Below are positions 1 to 5,771 of a stretch of DNA of 5,771 nucleotides, in pieces (the first letter of the stretch is position 1; every line of letters begins with the position of its first letter). The notes beneath the pieces were generated by a model. The model was not told where the DNA came from and did not search any database. It worked only from the letters and a program-made list of their open reading frames with translations. The stretch is taken from the NCBI GenBank assembly GCA_040880365.1, contig JBBDIO010000108.1, positions 1 through 5,771 of the forward strand, given 5' to 3'. The translations under genes and the position numbers were made by a program. The DNA is from JBBDIO01 sp040880365. Lineage in GTDB: Bacteria; Chloroflexota; Anaerolineae; Caldilineales; Caldilineaceae.

Positions 1-1065
1 CTGCGAGAGCTGCAACGCCTGCGGCTTTTGCCGCACGTATTGCCCGAATTGTCGGCAACGCTGGGTGTGAGCCAGACAACGCCTCATCACGAAGATGTCT
101 ACCATCACACGCTGCACACCATCGAAAACGCGGCCCAACTGCGCACATGGCTGCTAGCGGCACACCCCCACACCACCAGCACGACCGACAGGAACGCTGT
201 CGAATCTGACACCGCCCGGATGAATGCCGCCCGGATGAATGCCGCCCAGATGAATGCCGGCTGGATGGATACAGCGCTGGGCAAATGGCGCTATCGTCTA
301 CGCCAACTGTTCACCGAATCGGTCACCGGCGAGCATACACGCGCCGACTGGTTAGTCTGGTATGCACTGTTCCATGATACGGGCAAGCCCGCGACCCAGG
401 AACCTATTATTCCCGCGGTCAACGTGGATACGGATCTACCGGCGTCTACCGAGACGCGTATCCGCTTTTTCGGCCACGAGCAGGTCGGGGCAGACCTGAC
501 CCAAACGCGGCTCCAGCAGCTGCGCTTCAGCCGCAACGAAACCGCCCTTGCCACCCGTACGGTTGCCGGACACATGCGCCCCCATCTGCTGCACACAGCG
601 TTTGGCATTGCGCCCGTGAACCGCCGGGCCAGTTTTCGCTTCTTTCGCGATGTTACCATCAAAGCTGACTGCCAAATGGCCGGCTTCGACATCCTGCTGC
701 TGGCGCTGTGTGATCACGTAGCAATCTTTCGCACCAGTCAGCCGGCATTTTCAGCAGCATACTATCGGCGCATCGAGGAGTTAGTCGCATTTGGCTTCGA
801 ACGGATTGACCAGGCCGGCAAACAACACGCCCCGCTGGTGGATGGCCGGTTGATCATGCGCCATTTTAATTTGAAACCGGGTCCCCACATCGGCGCGTTG
901 CTTGCCGAAATCCAGGAAGCCCAGGTTGCGGGCGAAGTCACGACAATCGAAGCCGCGCTGGCCCTGGCAGGCGCGACGCTCGCCCAGCGCAATCCTGCGT
1001 CGCCCAGCAAGGCAGATATGTCCGCAAATCGATCGAATGTATCTCAGGAAAGCAGGGGTGCATGA
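1..1065 (+). CDS. CCA-adding enzyme / poly(A) polymerase family protein, HD-domain C-terminal part (5' partial)
   Basis: The reading frame is open from the first base to a TGA stop, giving 354 residues; the start and presumably the nucleotidyltransferase head lie upstream of the window. The first residues (LLPHVLPEL, then HHEDVYHHTL at about 29-38) match the family's junction into its HD phosphohydrolase domain. HD-type metal ligands are visible: the His residues around DVYHH (35-36), H125-D126 in FHDTGKP, H159 in FFGHEQVG, H191 in GHMRP and D238 in LALCDHVA. The tail has the family's typical end: L-V-D-G-R near 279-283, PGP at 293-295 and EAQ at 306-308. Full-length relatives add or repair the tRNA 3' CCA end in the cytoplasm, and the HD domain can act as a phosphohydrolase. 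Without the head domain, a CCA enzyme, poly(A) polymerase-like protein or degenerate homologue cannot be told apart. A TTG at position 28 could be read as a start, but family similarity continues upstream of it. A Met-rich tandem repeat lies between the first His cluster and the HD pair. Confidence 0.85.
   Translation: MRELQRLRLLPHVLPELSATLGVSQTTPHHEDVYHHTLHTIENAAQLRTWLLAAHPHTTSTTDRNAVESDTARMNAARMNAAQMNAGWMDTALGKWRYRLRQLFTESVTGEHTRADWLVWYALFHDTGKPATQEPIIPAVNVDTDLPASTETRIRFFGHEQVGADLTQTRLQQLRFSRNETALATRTVAGHMRPHLLHTAFGIAPVNRRASFRFFRDVTIKADCQMAGFDILLLALCDHVAIFRTSQPAFSAAYYRRIEELVAFGFERIDQAGKQHAPLVDGRLIMRHFNLKPGPHIGALLAEIQEAQVAGEVTTIEAALALAGATLAQRNPASPSKADMSANRSNVSQESRGA
214..273 (+). repeat. 15-bp in-frame tandem repeat (Ala-Arg-Met-Asn-Ala), four units
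   Basis: Four consecutive 15-base units start at 214, 229, 244 and 259. The first two are identical (gcccggatgaatgcc), the third differs by one base, and the fourth is degenerate (ggc tgg atg gat aca). They encode ARMNA-ARMNA-AQMNA-GWMDT inside the HD-domain gene, in the linker between the HHEDVYHH cluster and the FHDTGKP motif. The decay from unit 1 to unit 4 is typical of slippage expansion. The reading frame is kept, so the insertion is probably tolerated as a surface helix or loop. Confidence 0.9.
1054..1065 (+). promoter_or_regulatory. Ribosome binding site and ATGA stop/start overlap
   Basis: AGGGG at 1054-1058 lies 3 bases before the ATG at 1062, and AGGAA at 1046-1050 lies 11 bases before it. 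The ATG overlaps the TGA (1063-1065) of the HD gene. This layout is typical of translational coupling and fixes the start of the 571-residue membrane protein. Which purine block acts as the Shine-Dalgarno sequence is unclear. Confidence 0.65.
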
Positions 1066-2777
1066 ACCAGAAGCAATTTGGTCCCCGACGCCCTATATCA
1101 AAACCTGAACGCCATCTGTGCCCCCATTTGGGCACACTGGATCGCAACGACGCGGCCGCCGCGGCCATCGACTATCCCAGCTTTGAAAATCACTGTCTGG
1201 CCCGCGATCGCGCCGAACAGATTATTCTCACCGAGCAAGCAACATTTTGTCTCGCCGCCTCCCATCGCACCTGCCCGCGCTTTCTCGCTGCCGCGGCCCA
1301 GGCCAACCCGCGCGCAAGTGGGCACGCTGCCTACCCCCAGCAGGACTTCCCGCGCGAATCACCATCGTTGACGACCGCTCCAGCGTCTGCGGGGCCAGTC
1401 GGCGTCATTGGGCTGGATCCCGAAACGGACGACGCCTTTCCCCCAGTCCGCGATCCTGTCCGCCGCCATAAATGGAGCTGGATTGGCGCGGCCATGATTT
1501 TTGTCTCCACCCTCCTCTGCGGCGGCATCTTTGCCGTTTATGTGGGATGGCAGATCGCCAACACCAGCAGCCTGGCAGTCCAGCCCGGCACAGTCGATAC
1601 GCTGGCGGATCAACCGGCACAGCCCCAGATCTATCTGGTCGTCACAGCCACCAGCGAACCTGGTGTGGCAGCAGCACAAGCCGGCGACCTTGACCAGCCA
1701 GCCCTCCCGCAGGGCAATCCTGCGGGCCAGACACTCGACCCCGGCACGCTGCCGCAGGCAGTCACCCCCACGCCGGGCACTGGCATCACCACCGGCGCGA
1801 TCAATACCGGCACCACCAATATCAACCCAGACACACAGTTCGACCCTGCCGGCCAACCTGCAACCGGCGACCCGGCAGCCTTTACCCAGAATTCGGGGAC
1901 AGAGCCGCTGCCCGATGCGCAGCCACTGAACAACCCGGCCAACAATCAAACCGCAGATCCCAACCTGGGCGCGCTGGCGCTGGATATCCCCACCCGTCGC
2001 CCTACGCCGTTTCTCGATATACCCACCAGCACGCCCATGCCCGCCGAGCAGACCATTCCGACCCCGATACCACCTCCCAGCACACCGATGGTCCTCATCA
2101 GCGCGGCCGACGAGGTGCTGGAACATGACGAATGCACCCTGATAACCTGGAATGTGCGAAACGTGACCGCAGTCTACTTCGACAGTTCGGGCGTCGATGG
2201 AAGCGGTGAACGCGAAGTCTGCATGAACGAAAGCGATCTCAATTACGTCCTCACGGTGATGTATGCTGACGACACAGCCCATTATTTTCCCGTCACCATC
2301 ACATATCTCGCGCCCACACCCACGCCGACACCGACCTTTACGTTTACGCCCGAACCCTTTCTGACACCGACCTGGACGCCCGTACCGCCCACCAGCACCC
2401 CTACACCCGATGTCCAATATGGCGCACAACTCGCCAGTCAGTCGGGCGACACCGTGCAGTGCAGCGCAGAATCGACCTGCGAAGTGAGTCTGCTCGTTTC
2501 TAATAGTGGCAGCGACATCGACAGCATTGCCGTTCAGATCGTCAACAGCGGCCGCTGGTCGGCCCAGGTCTGTCGGCTGGATGGTGTCTGCGATGCCGGA
2601 TCGCTCATCATCGCCAGCATGGGACCGGGCAACACCGCGCTGGTTAAAATGATCGTCCAGGTGCCCGCGCTCGATGCGCCTTCCCAGCAAAATTATGCCC
2701 TGCGCGCCGTCAGTCAAGGCTCGGGCCAGACAATCGTTTCCAATTCACTTCAGCTCACACTAGAAGCAGGCCAATAA
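1062..2777 (+). CDS. Single-pass membrane protein with N-terminal four-Cys module, Pro/Thr linker and extracytoplasmic Ig-like domains
   Basis: 571 residues of unknown function. Parts in order: (a) about residues 17-75, a Cys module with CPHLG (C20), YPSFENHC (C45), a Gln then FCL (C63) and CPRF (C71). I recall this pattern from other Chloroflexota membrane proteins, and the four Cys suggest metal binding, which is unproven. (b) A Pro/Ala-rich stretch to about 130. (c) RRHKWSW followed by one membrane helix, about 141-163; the positive charges before it predict N-inside, C-outside. (d) A low-complexity Pro/Thr/Asn/Gln/Gly linker, about 170-342. (e) An Ig-like beta module, about 343-416, with C358 and C387 and the pattern CTLITWNVRNVTAVYFDSSGV, resembling repeat modules of secreted Chloroflexota proteins. 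(f) A Thr-Pro spacer, 419-449. (g) A C-terminal beta-sandwich-like domain, about 452-571, with C467, C473, C504 and C510. No enzyme motif is seen. It could be a surface or wall-associated adaptor or a sensor. It is coupled to the HD gene upstream by ATGA, and its stop is 9 bases before the CNNM/CorC gene, in the same frame. Confidence 0.85.
   Translation: MNQKQFGPRRPISKPERHLCPHLGTLDRNDAAAAAIDYPSFENHCLARDRAEQIILTEQATFCLAASHRTCPRFLAAAAQANPRASGHAAYPQQDFPRESPSLTTAPASAGPVGVIGLDPETDDAFPPVRDPVRRHKWSWIGAAMIFVSTLLCGGIFAVYVGWQIANTSSLAVQPGTVDTLADQPAQPQIYLVVTATSEPGVAAAQAGDLDQPALPQGNPAGQTLDPGTLPQAVTPTPGTGITTGAINTGTTNINPDTQFDPAGQPATGDPAAFTQNSGTEPLPDAQPLNNPANNQTADPNLGALALDIPTRRPTPFLDIPTSTPMPAEQTIPTPIPPPSTPMVLISAADEVLEHDECTLITWNVRNVTAVYFDSSGVDGSGEREVCMNESDLNYVLTVMYADDTAHYFPVTITYLAPTPTPTPTFTFTPEPFLTPTWTPVPPTSTPTPDVQYGAQLASQSGDTVQCSAESTCEVSLLVSNSGSDIDSIAVQIVNSGRWSAQVCRLDGVCDAGSLIIASMGPGNTALVKMIVQVPALDAPSQQNYALRAVSQGSGQTIVSNSLQLTLEAGQ
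1706..1726. repeat. Perfect inverted repeat inside a coding region (8-bp stem, 5-base loop)
   Basis: CCCGCAGG (1706-1713) and CCTGCGGG (1719-1726) are perfect reverse complements around GCAAT. The hairpin lies in the linker-coding part of the membrane protein gene, just after the membrane helix. A smaller hairpin follows: CTGCC (1749-1753) and GGCAG (1757-1761) with a 3-base loop. No T-run follows either one, so neither looks like an intrinsic terminator. Confidence 0.75.
2316..2408 (+). repeat. Thr-Pro low-complexity spacer
   Basis: Encodes residues 419-449 of the membrane protein, a Thr-Pro-dominated stretch (TPTPTPTFTFTPEP, then LTPTWTP and TSTPTP). It separates the Ig-like module from the C-terminal domain. 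Degenerate ACN-CCN codons form an imperfect 6-base periodicity. Such spacers are common in exported proteins of Chloroflexota and probably act as extended stalks. Confidence 0.85.
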
Positions 2778-2786
2778 CATTCGCTA

Positions 2787-4148
2787 ATGGAATTGCTAAT
2801 CATCCTGGCCGTGATTGTTGTGTTGATTGCCTTTAATGCGCTCTATGTCGCCGCAGAATTTTCCGCCGTCAGCGTGCGCCGCGCCCGCCTGGCCCAGGCA
2901 AGCGCCGACGGCAATGCACTCGCAACCTACATGCTGGAAACCGTGGAATCTCCGGCCCGGCTCGACACCTTCGTAGCCGCCTGCCAAATCGGCATCACCG
3001 TCTCCAGCCTGGTATTGGGCGGCTATGGCAATTCCCAACTTTTGGCCCTGGCTGCCCCCTTCGTCAGCACCCTGGAGCCTGCCACCCAGGTCATCGTCAA
3101 CACGGCCATCACCGTCAGCGTGTTGTTCGTGCTGACCGTGTTACAGGTCATTCTGGGTGAATTGACCCCCAAAAATATTGCGCTCCAGTTCCCCGAAGCG
3201 CTCTCCCTCCTGACTGTGCGCCCCATGGTGTGGTCGATTGCCGCCTTCCGCCCGCTCATCGCCATCACCAACGGCAGCGGTAGCTTTCTGATGCGACTTG
3301 TCGGCCTGTCCGCCGTTGCCGAACATGTGCACGTCCATTCGCCCGACGAAATTCGTATCCTGGTCGAAGAGAGCAGTGCCGGCGGCGTGCTGGATGAAGA
3401 AGAGCGGCGGCTGTTGGTCAACACGCTGGAGTTGCGCAATCTCAATGCCCGCAAGGTCATGATCCCCCGCACCCACATGCTGGCCGAAGATGTCACGACG
3501 CCGCTCGCCACCCTCTTCCAGATTCTGGCAGATTCCAACTTTTCGCGCATTCCCGTCTACAACGAATCGGTCGATGCCATAGTGGGCGTGGTGCATCTTA
3601 AAGACCTGGTCGAGGTGCTCTTTATGCCCGCACCCGACACGCTGCTGCCCCAAAAGACCGTACGCGACATCATGCACCCCGTGCTTTTCGTGCCCGACAC
3701 GGTCGAAGTCGGCGATGTAATGCAACTGATGCAACAGGAACGCAAGAATCTGGTGGTAGTCGTCGATGAATATGGCGGCACCGCAGGCATGATCACTTTT
3801 GAAGACTTGCTGGAGGAGATCATCGGCGAATTCCAGGATGAGTACGACGTCGAGAATCCACCGATGGAGTTGCGCCCCAATCGCCGCCTGCGCATCCGCG
3901 GCGACGTATTGCTGGAACAAGTCAACGATATTCTGGAAACTGCATTTGTTTCCGAAGATGTAGATACAATGGGCGGTCTGGTTTTCAGCGAACTGGGACA
4001 CATCCCAGAGGCCGGAGAGACGGTGATCCTAGTCGGTCGCGAACTGCGCGTGGACCGCCTGCAAAACAACGCCGTGGAATATGTGAGTATGCTCCTGACG
4101 CCCGAAGAGGCGACCGAAGTGGCAACCCGGCTCAAACTGATTGGCTAG
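2787..4148 (+). CDS. CNNM/CorC (HlyC/CorC) family divalent-cation transport protein, paralogue 1
   Basis: 453 residues, a normal full length for the family. The DUF21/CNNM membrane domain is about residues 1-185: helix 1 at about 3-25 ending in AAEF, a hydrophobic GITVSSLVLGGYG segment at 69-81, a helix at about 103-123, and GELTPKNIAL at 124-133, the conserved GExxPK motif that includes a family acidic residue linked to cation binding. A CBS pair follows at about 222-344, with MIPR at 225-228, SRIPVY at 253-258 and DEYGGTAGMITFEDLLEEIIGE from 327. A CorC_HlyC domain occupies about 358-445. Family members sit in the cytoplasmic membrane with CBS domains inside, bind ATP-Mg2+, and are linked to Mg2+ efflux or Mg2+/Co2+ resistance; 'hemolysin' is a historical name. 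RRAR after helix 1 predicts an outside N-terminus. No strong Shine-Dalgarno precedes the ATG (nearest AGCAGG at 2765-2770), so translation may depend on coupling to the gene ending at 2777. The actual substrate is inferred. Confidence 0.93.
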   Translation: MELLIILAVIVVLIAFNALYVAAEFSAVSVRRARLAQASADGNALATYMLETVESPARLDTFVAACQIGITVSSLVLGGYGNSQLLALAAPFVSTLEPATQVIVNTAITVSVLFVLTVLQVILGELTPKNIALQFPEALSLLTVRPMVWSIAAFRPLIAITNGSGSFLMRLVGLSAVAEHVHVHSPDEIRILVEESSAGGVLDEEERRLLVNTLELRNLNARKVMIPRTHMLAEDVTTPLATLFQILADSNFSRIPVYNESVDAIVGVVHLKDLVEVLFMPAPDTLLPQKTVRDIMHPVLFVPDTVEVGDVMQLMQQERKNLVVVVDEYGGTAGMITFEDLLEEIIGEFQDEYDVENPPMELRPNRRLRIRGDVLLEQVNDILETAFVSEDVDTMGGLVFSELGHIPEAGETVILVGRELRVDRLQNNAVEYVSMLLTPEEATEVATRLKLIG

Positions 4149-4241
4149 CCGGCGCGTGCGCACCTACCGCACCCCGCGGCATGTCCTCGCCCACGGAAAG
4201 TGCCGCCCACGAAAAATGCACTACCAGACAGGAAGCAATGC
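4149..4241. other. 93-bp spacer between the two CNNM/CorC genes
   Basis: GC-rich gap with the 8-base palindrome GTGCGCAC at 4156-4163, too short to be a convincing terminator, and no T-run. No clear -35/-10 pair was recognised. Its only supported element is the Shine-Dalgarno site at its 3' end. Read-through transcription from paralogue 1 into paralogue 2 is therefore likely. Confidence 0.55.
4230..4234 (+). promoter_or_regulatory. Shine-Dalgarno site selecting the GTG start at 4242
   Basis: AGGAA ends 7 bases before GTG (4242-4244), a good spacing. A decoy ATG at 4238 is only 3 bases from the site, lies in another frame and opens a short meaningless frame. An in-frame GTG at 4200 also exists, but it lacks a comparable site and would put extra residues before the first membrane helix. 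Confidence 0.7.
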
Positions 4242-5771
4242 GTGACCGAAATCTGGATACTTGTTGTTGTAATCACCCTTCTGATCATCGCCAATGGTAT
4301 CTTTGTCGCGGCCGAGTTTGCCATTGCCGCCGCGCCGCGCACGCGTGTCCAGCAGATGGTCGCCGAGGGTTCGGCAAGCGCACAGCACGTACTCGAAACA
4401 CTCAACGATAGCCGCCTGCTCAACCGCTACATTTCCACCGCGCAGATCGGCATCACCTTCGCCAGCCTCGGGTTGGGCATGTATGGGGAACACTCCGTCG
4501 CCGAGCTTATCTATCACCAGCTGGAAAACTACACCTGGATTGGCGTTGCCACAGCACACACACTGGCGACCATCATCGCCGTCACATTTCTCACCTATCT
4601 GCATATTGTGCTGGGCGAAATGATTCCCAAATCGCTGGCGCTACAGTCGGCCGCGACCGCCGCGGTCTACCTGTCGGGCGGCATGATCTGGGTCGAGCGC
4701 GTCTTTCGGCCCCTCACCTTTCTGCTCAACGCAATTGGCGACCGCCTCATGCGCCTGATTGGCATCCCACCTGTGGATGCCACCGCGAAATATTTTTCCA
4801 CTGCCGAAATCAGCTACATCGTATCCGAAAGCTTTGAAAGCGGCCTGCTCGCACCCGAAGAACAACTCTTTCTGGAAAACGTGATCGACTTCCACGAACG
4901 CGGCGTCGGTCAGGTGATGACCCCGCGCAATCGCCTCAATGCACTGGATGTTGCATCGTCACGGGACGAAGTCATCGTCAGCGTCTGCGAAAGTCACTTC
5001 TCGCGCTACCCGGTCTACGACGGCGACCGCGACCACATCATCGGCATTCTCTACATCAAGGATTTGGCCCGCCATCTCTCGCGCGCGCAAAGAGCCGACG
5101 ACCCACAAGCTGCAACAGACCCAGACGCGCCCCAAACCAGCGCGCCGCCTTCACGCCACAACAATGGACCCCGGCACAATGGCGCGCCGCAACCCAATGT
5201 CACCGCGACAGATACCGACCCTGCCGACTCTACAGATAGTAACCTGACAGAAAATAGCGACCTGACAGACAGTGATACAGCGGAAGCCGGTTCAGCACCG
5301 AAAAGTGCCCTATTCGACCTGCGTACATTACTGCGCGCCGCCGTCTTTGTGCCCGAAAGCCTGCCCCTGGATGCCATGCTCGCGCTGTTTCGCAAAGAAC
5401 ACTTTCAGATCGCCATCGTCCTGGATGAATATGGCGGCACCGCCGGGTTGGTGACCCTGGAAGATTTGGCCGAAGAGCTCATCGGCGAAATTCAGGACGA
5501 ATTTGACGAGGAAATCCCGCCCTTTGCCGAAATCGCGCCCAATCTCATCCGTGTGCGCGGCGATCTTCTGCTCGATGAACTGAACCAGCACTTCGATCTC
5601 GATTTTGAAGACGAAGATGCCGAAACCGTGGGCGGGCTGATCATGAGCAAACTGGGTCGGCTGGCCCGGCCCGGTGAACAGATCAGCTTTCCCACAAGCC
5701 AGCTACAGGTCGAAGCCGTAGAGGGGCTAGCCATCCATACCGCATTGCTCCGGCTGCTGCCGCCCGACGAC
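4242..5771 (+). CDS. CNNM/CorC (HlyC/CorC) family protein, paralogue 2, with inter-CBS insert (3' partial)
   Basis: 510 codons are open from GTG to the last base with no stop. The C-terminal domain looks nearly complete, so only a short tail is probably missing. The DUF21/CNNM membrane domain is about residues 1-185: helix 1 at about 4-25 ending in AAEF, AQIGITFASLGLGMYGE at 67-83, a helix at about 105-124, and GEMIPKSLAL at 125-134. CBS motif 1 is about 224-278 (VMTPRNRL, SRYPVYDGD at 254-262, YIKDL at 271-275). CBS motif 2 is about 359-411, with DEYGGTAGLVTLEDLAEELIGE from 395. The CorC_HlyC domain is about 428-507. The KDL-to-DEYGG distance is about 120 residues against about 53 in the upstream paralogue, because of an acidic low-complexity insert at about 282-356. 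The two proteins probably act together in Mg2+ or other divalent-cation export; this is inferred from family and adjacency. A conserved stretch around DEYGGTA is identical over 20 bases between the paralogues (3765-3784 and 5424-5443). Confidence 0.9.
   Translation, partial: MTEIWILVVVITLLIIANGIFVAAEFAIAAAPRTRVQQMVAEGSASAQHVLETLNDSRLLNRYISTAQIGITFASLGLGMYGEHSVAELIYHQLENYTWIGVATAHTLATIIAVTFLTYLHIVLGEMIPKSLALQSAATAAVYLSGGMIWVERVFRPLTFLLNAIGDRLMRLIGIPPVDATAKYFSTAEISYIVSESFESGLLAPEEQLFLENVIDFHERGVGQVMTPRNRLNALDVASSRDEVIVSVCESHFSRYPVYDGDRDHIIGILYIKDLARHLSRAQRADDPQAATDPDAPQTSAPPSRHNNGPRHNGAPQPNVTATDTDPADSTDSNLTENSDLTDSDTAEAGSAPKSALFDLRTLLRAAVFVPESLPLDAMLALFRKEHFQIAIVLDEYGGTAGLVTLEDLAEELIGEIQDEFDEEIPPFAEIAPNLIRVRGDLLLDELNQHFDLDFEDEDAETVGGLIMSKLGRLARPGEQISFPTSQLQVEAVEGLAIHTALLRLLPPDD
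5085..5309 (+). other. Disordered insert between the CBS motifs of paralogue 2
   Basis: Encodes about residues 282-356, rich in Asp, Thr, Ser, Asn, Pro and Ala. It has no Cys, Trp, Tyr, Phe, Ile or Met and only isolated Val or Leu, so it is predicted to be disordered. It holds two short duplications: RHNNGP/RHNGAP (5154-5171 and 5172-5189) and SNLTEN/SDLTDS (5238-5255 and 5256-5273, an 18-base period). The frame stays open and the CBS motifs on both sides are intact, so this looks like an in-frame expansion rather than damage. Confidence 0.8.

Noticed and set aside
1359..2717. Long antisense open frame (452 codons) opposite the membrane protein gene
   Set aside because: It mirrors the codon bias of the GC-rich sense gene, its translation is Gly/Arg/Cys-rich with no recognisable domain, and the sense frame has clear domains.
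3141..4001. Antisense open frame (286 codons) opposite CNNM/CorC paralogue 1
   Set aside because: The sense strand encodes well-conserved family motifs throughout; the antisense product is His/Gln-rich with no family resemblance.
4149..4241. Possible terminator or promoter between the CNNM genes
   Set aside because: Only an 8-base palindrome with no T-run, and no recognisable promoter pair.
4181..4411. Short + strand frame across the spacer and the start of paralogue 2, including the ATG at 4238
   Set aside because: The product is Cys/Arg-rich and unlike any family I recognise, while the GTG frame from 4242 encodes a canonical membrane helix and has a better-spaced ribosome site.
4939..5247. 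Short + strand frame (102 codons) within paralogue 2
   Set aside because: Ser/Thr/Arg-rich out-of-frame reading of the CBS and insert region; the main frame is continuous and carries CBS motifs on both sides.
5085..5309. Paralogue 2 as a frameshifted or insertion-disrupted pseudogene
   Set aside because: The frame has no stop for 510 codons, and the CBS and CorC_HlyC motifs after the insert are intact.

Overview
The window holds four co-directional genes on the + strand, with almost no non-coding DNA. Both outer genes run off the window edges. GC-rich DNA, long Thr-Pro linkers (TPTPTPT type), a Cys-rich N-terminal module beginning CPHLG, and Chloroflexota-style secreted Ig-like modules suggest an environmental member of the Chloroflexota (Anaerolineae or Caldilineae-like). 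This is inferred from protein style; there is no rRNA or other marker gene here.

Layout. (1) 1-1065: C-terminal 354 residues of an HD-domain protein of the CCA-adding enzyme / poly(A) polymerase family, carrying a 15-bp tandem repeat (Ala-Arg-Met-Asn-Ala) in a linker. (2) 1062-2777: a 571-residue single-pass membrane protein that overlaps gene 1 by ATGA. It has a four-Cys N-terminal module, one membrane helix, a long Pro/Thr/Asn/Gln linker and two predicted extracytoplasmic beta domains. (3) 2787-4148: a complete CNNM/CorC-type (HlyC/CorC, 'hemolysin') membrane protein with a DUF21 membrane domain, a CBS pair and a CorC_HlyC domain. (4) 4242-5771: a second, diverged CNNM/CorC paralogue with a GTG start and a good Shine-Dalgarno sequence. 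It is open at the window end and carries a disordered insert of about 70 residues between its two CBS motifs.

How they fit together. The ATGA overlap, the 9-bp gap and the 93-bp gap with no visible terminator suggest one transcription unit. The tandem CNNM/CorC proteins probably act in Mg2+ (or other divalent cation) export or homeostasis, possibly as a heterodimer. Gene 2 sits immediately upstream and in the same reading frame as gene 3. Its predicted outside C-terminus and the predicted outside N-terminus of gene 3 make a surface partner for the transporter a reasonable but unproven idea. The tRNA-maturation-type HD protein has no obvious functional link to the rest.

No CRISPR array, mobile element, RNA gene or clear terminator was seen. 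The most unusual items are the four-Cys membrane protein, its same-frame arrangement with a CNNM transporter, and the inter-CBS insertion in the second paralogue.
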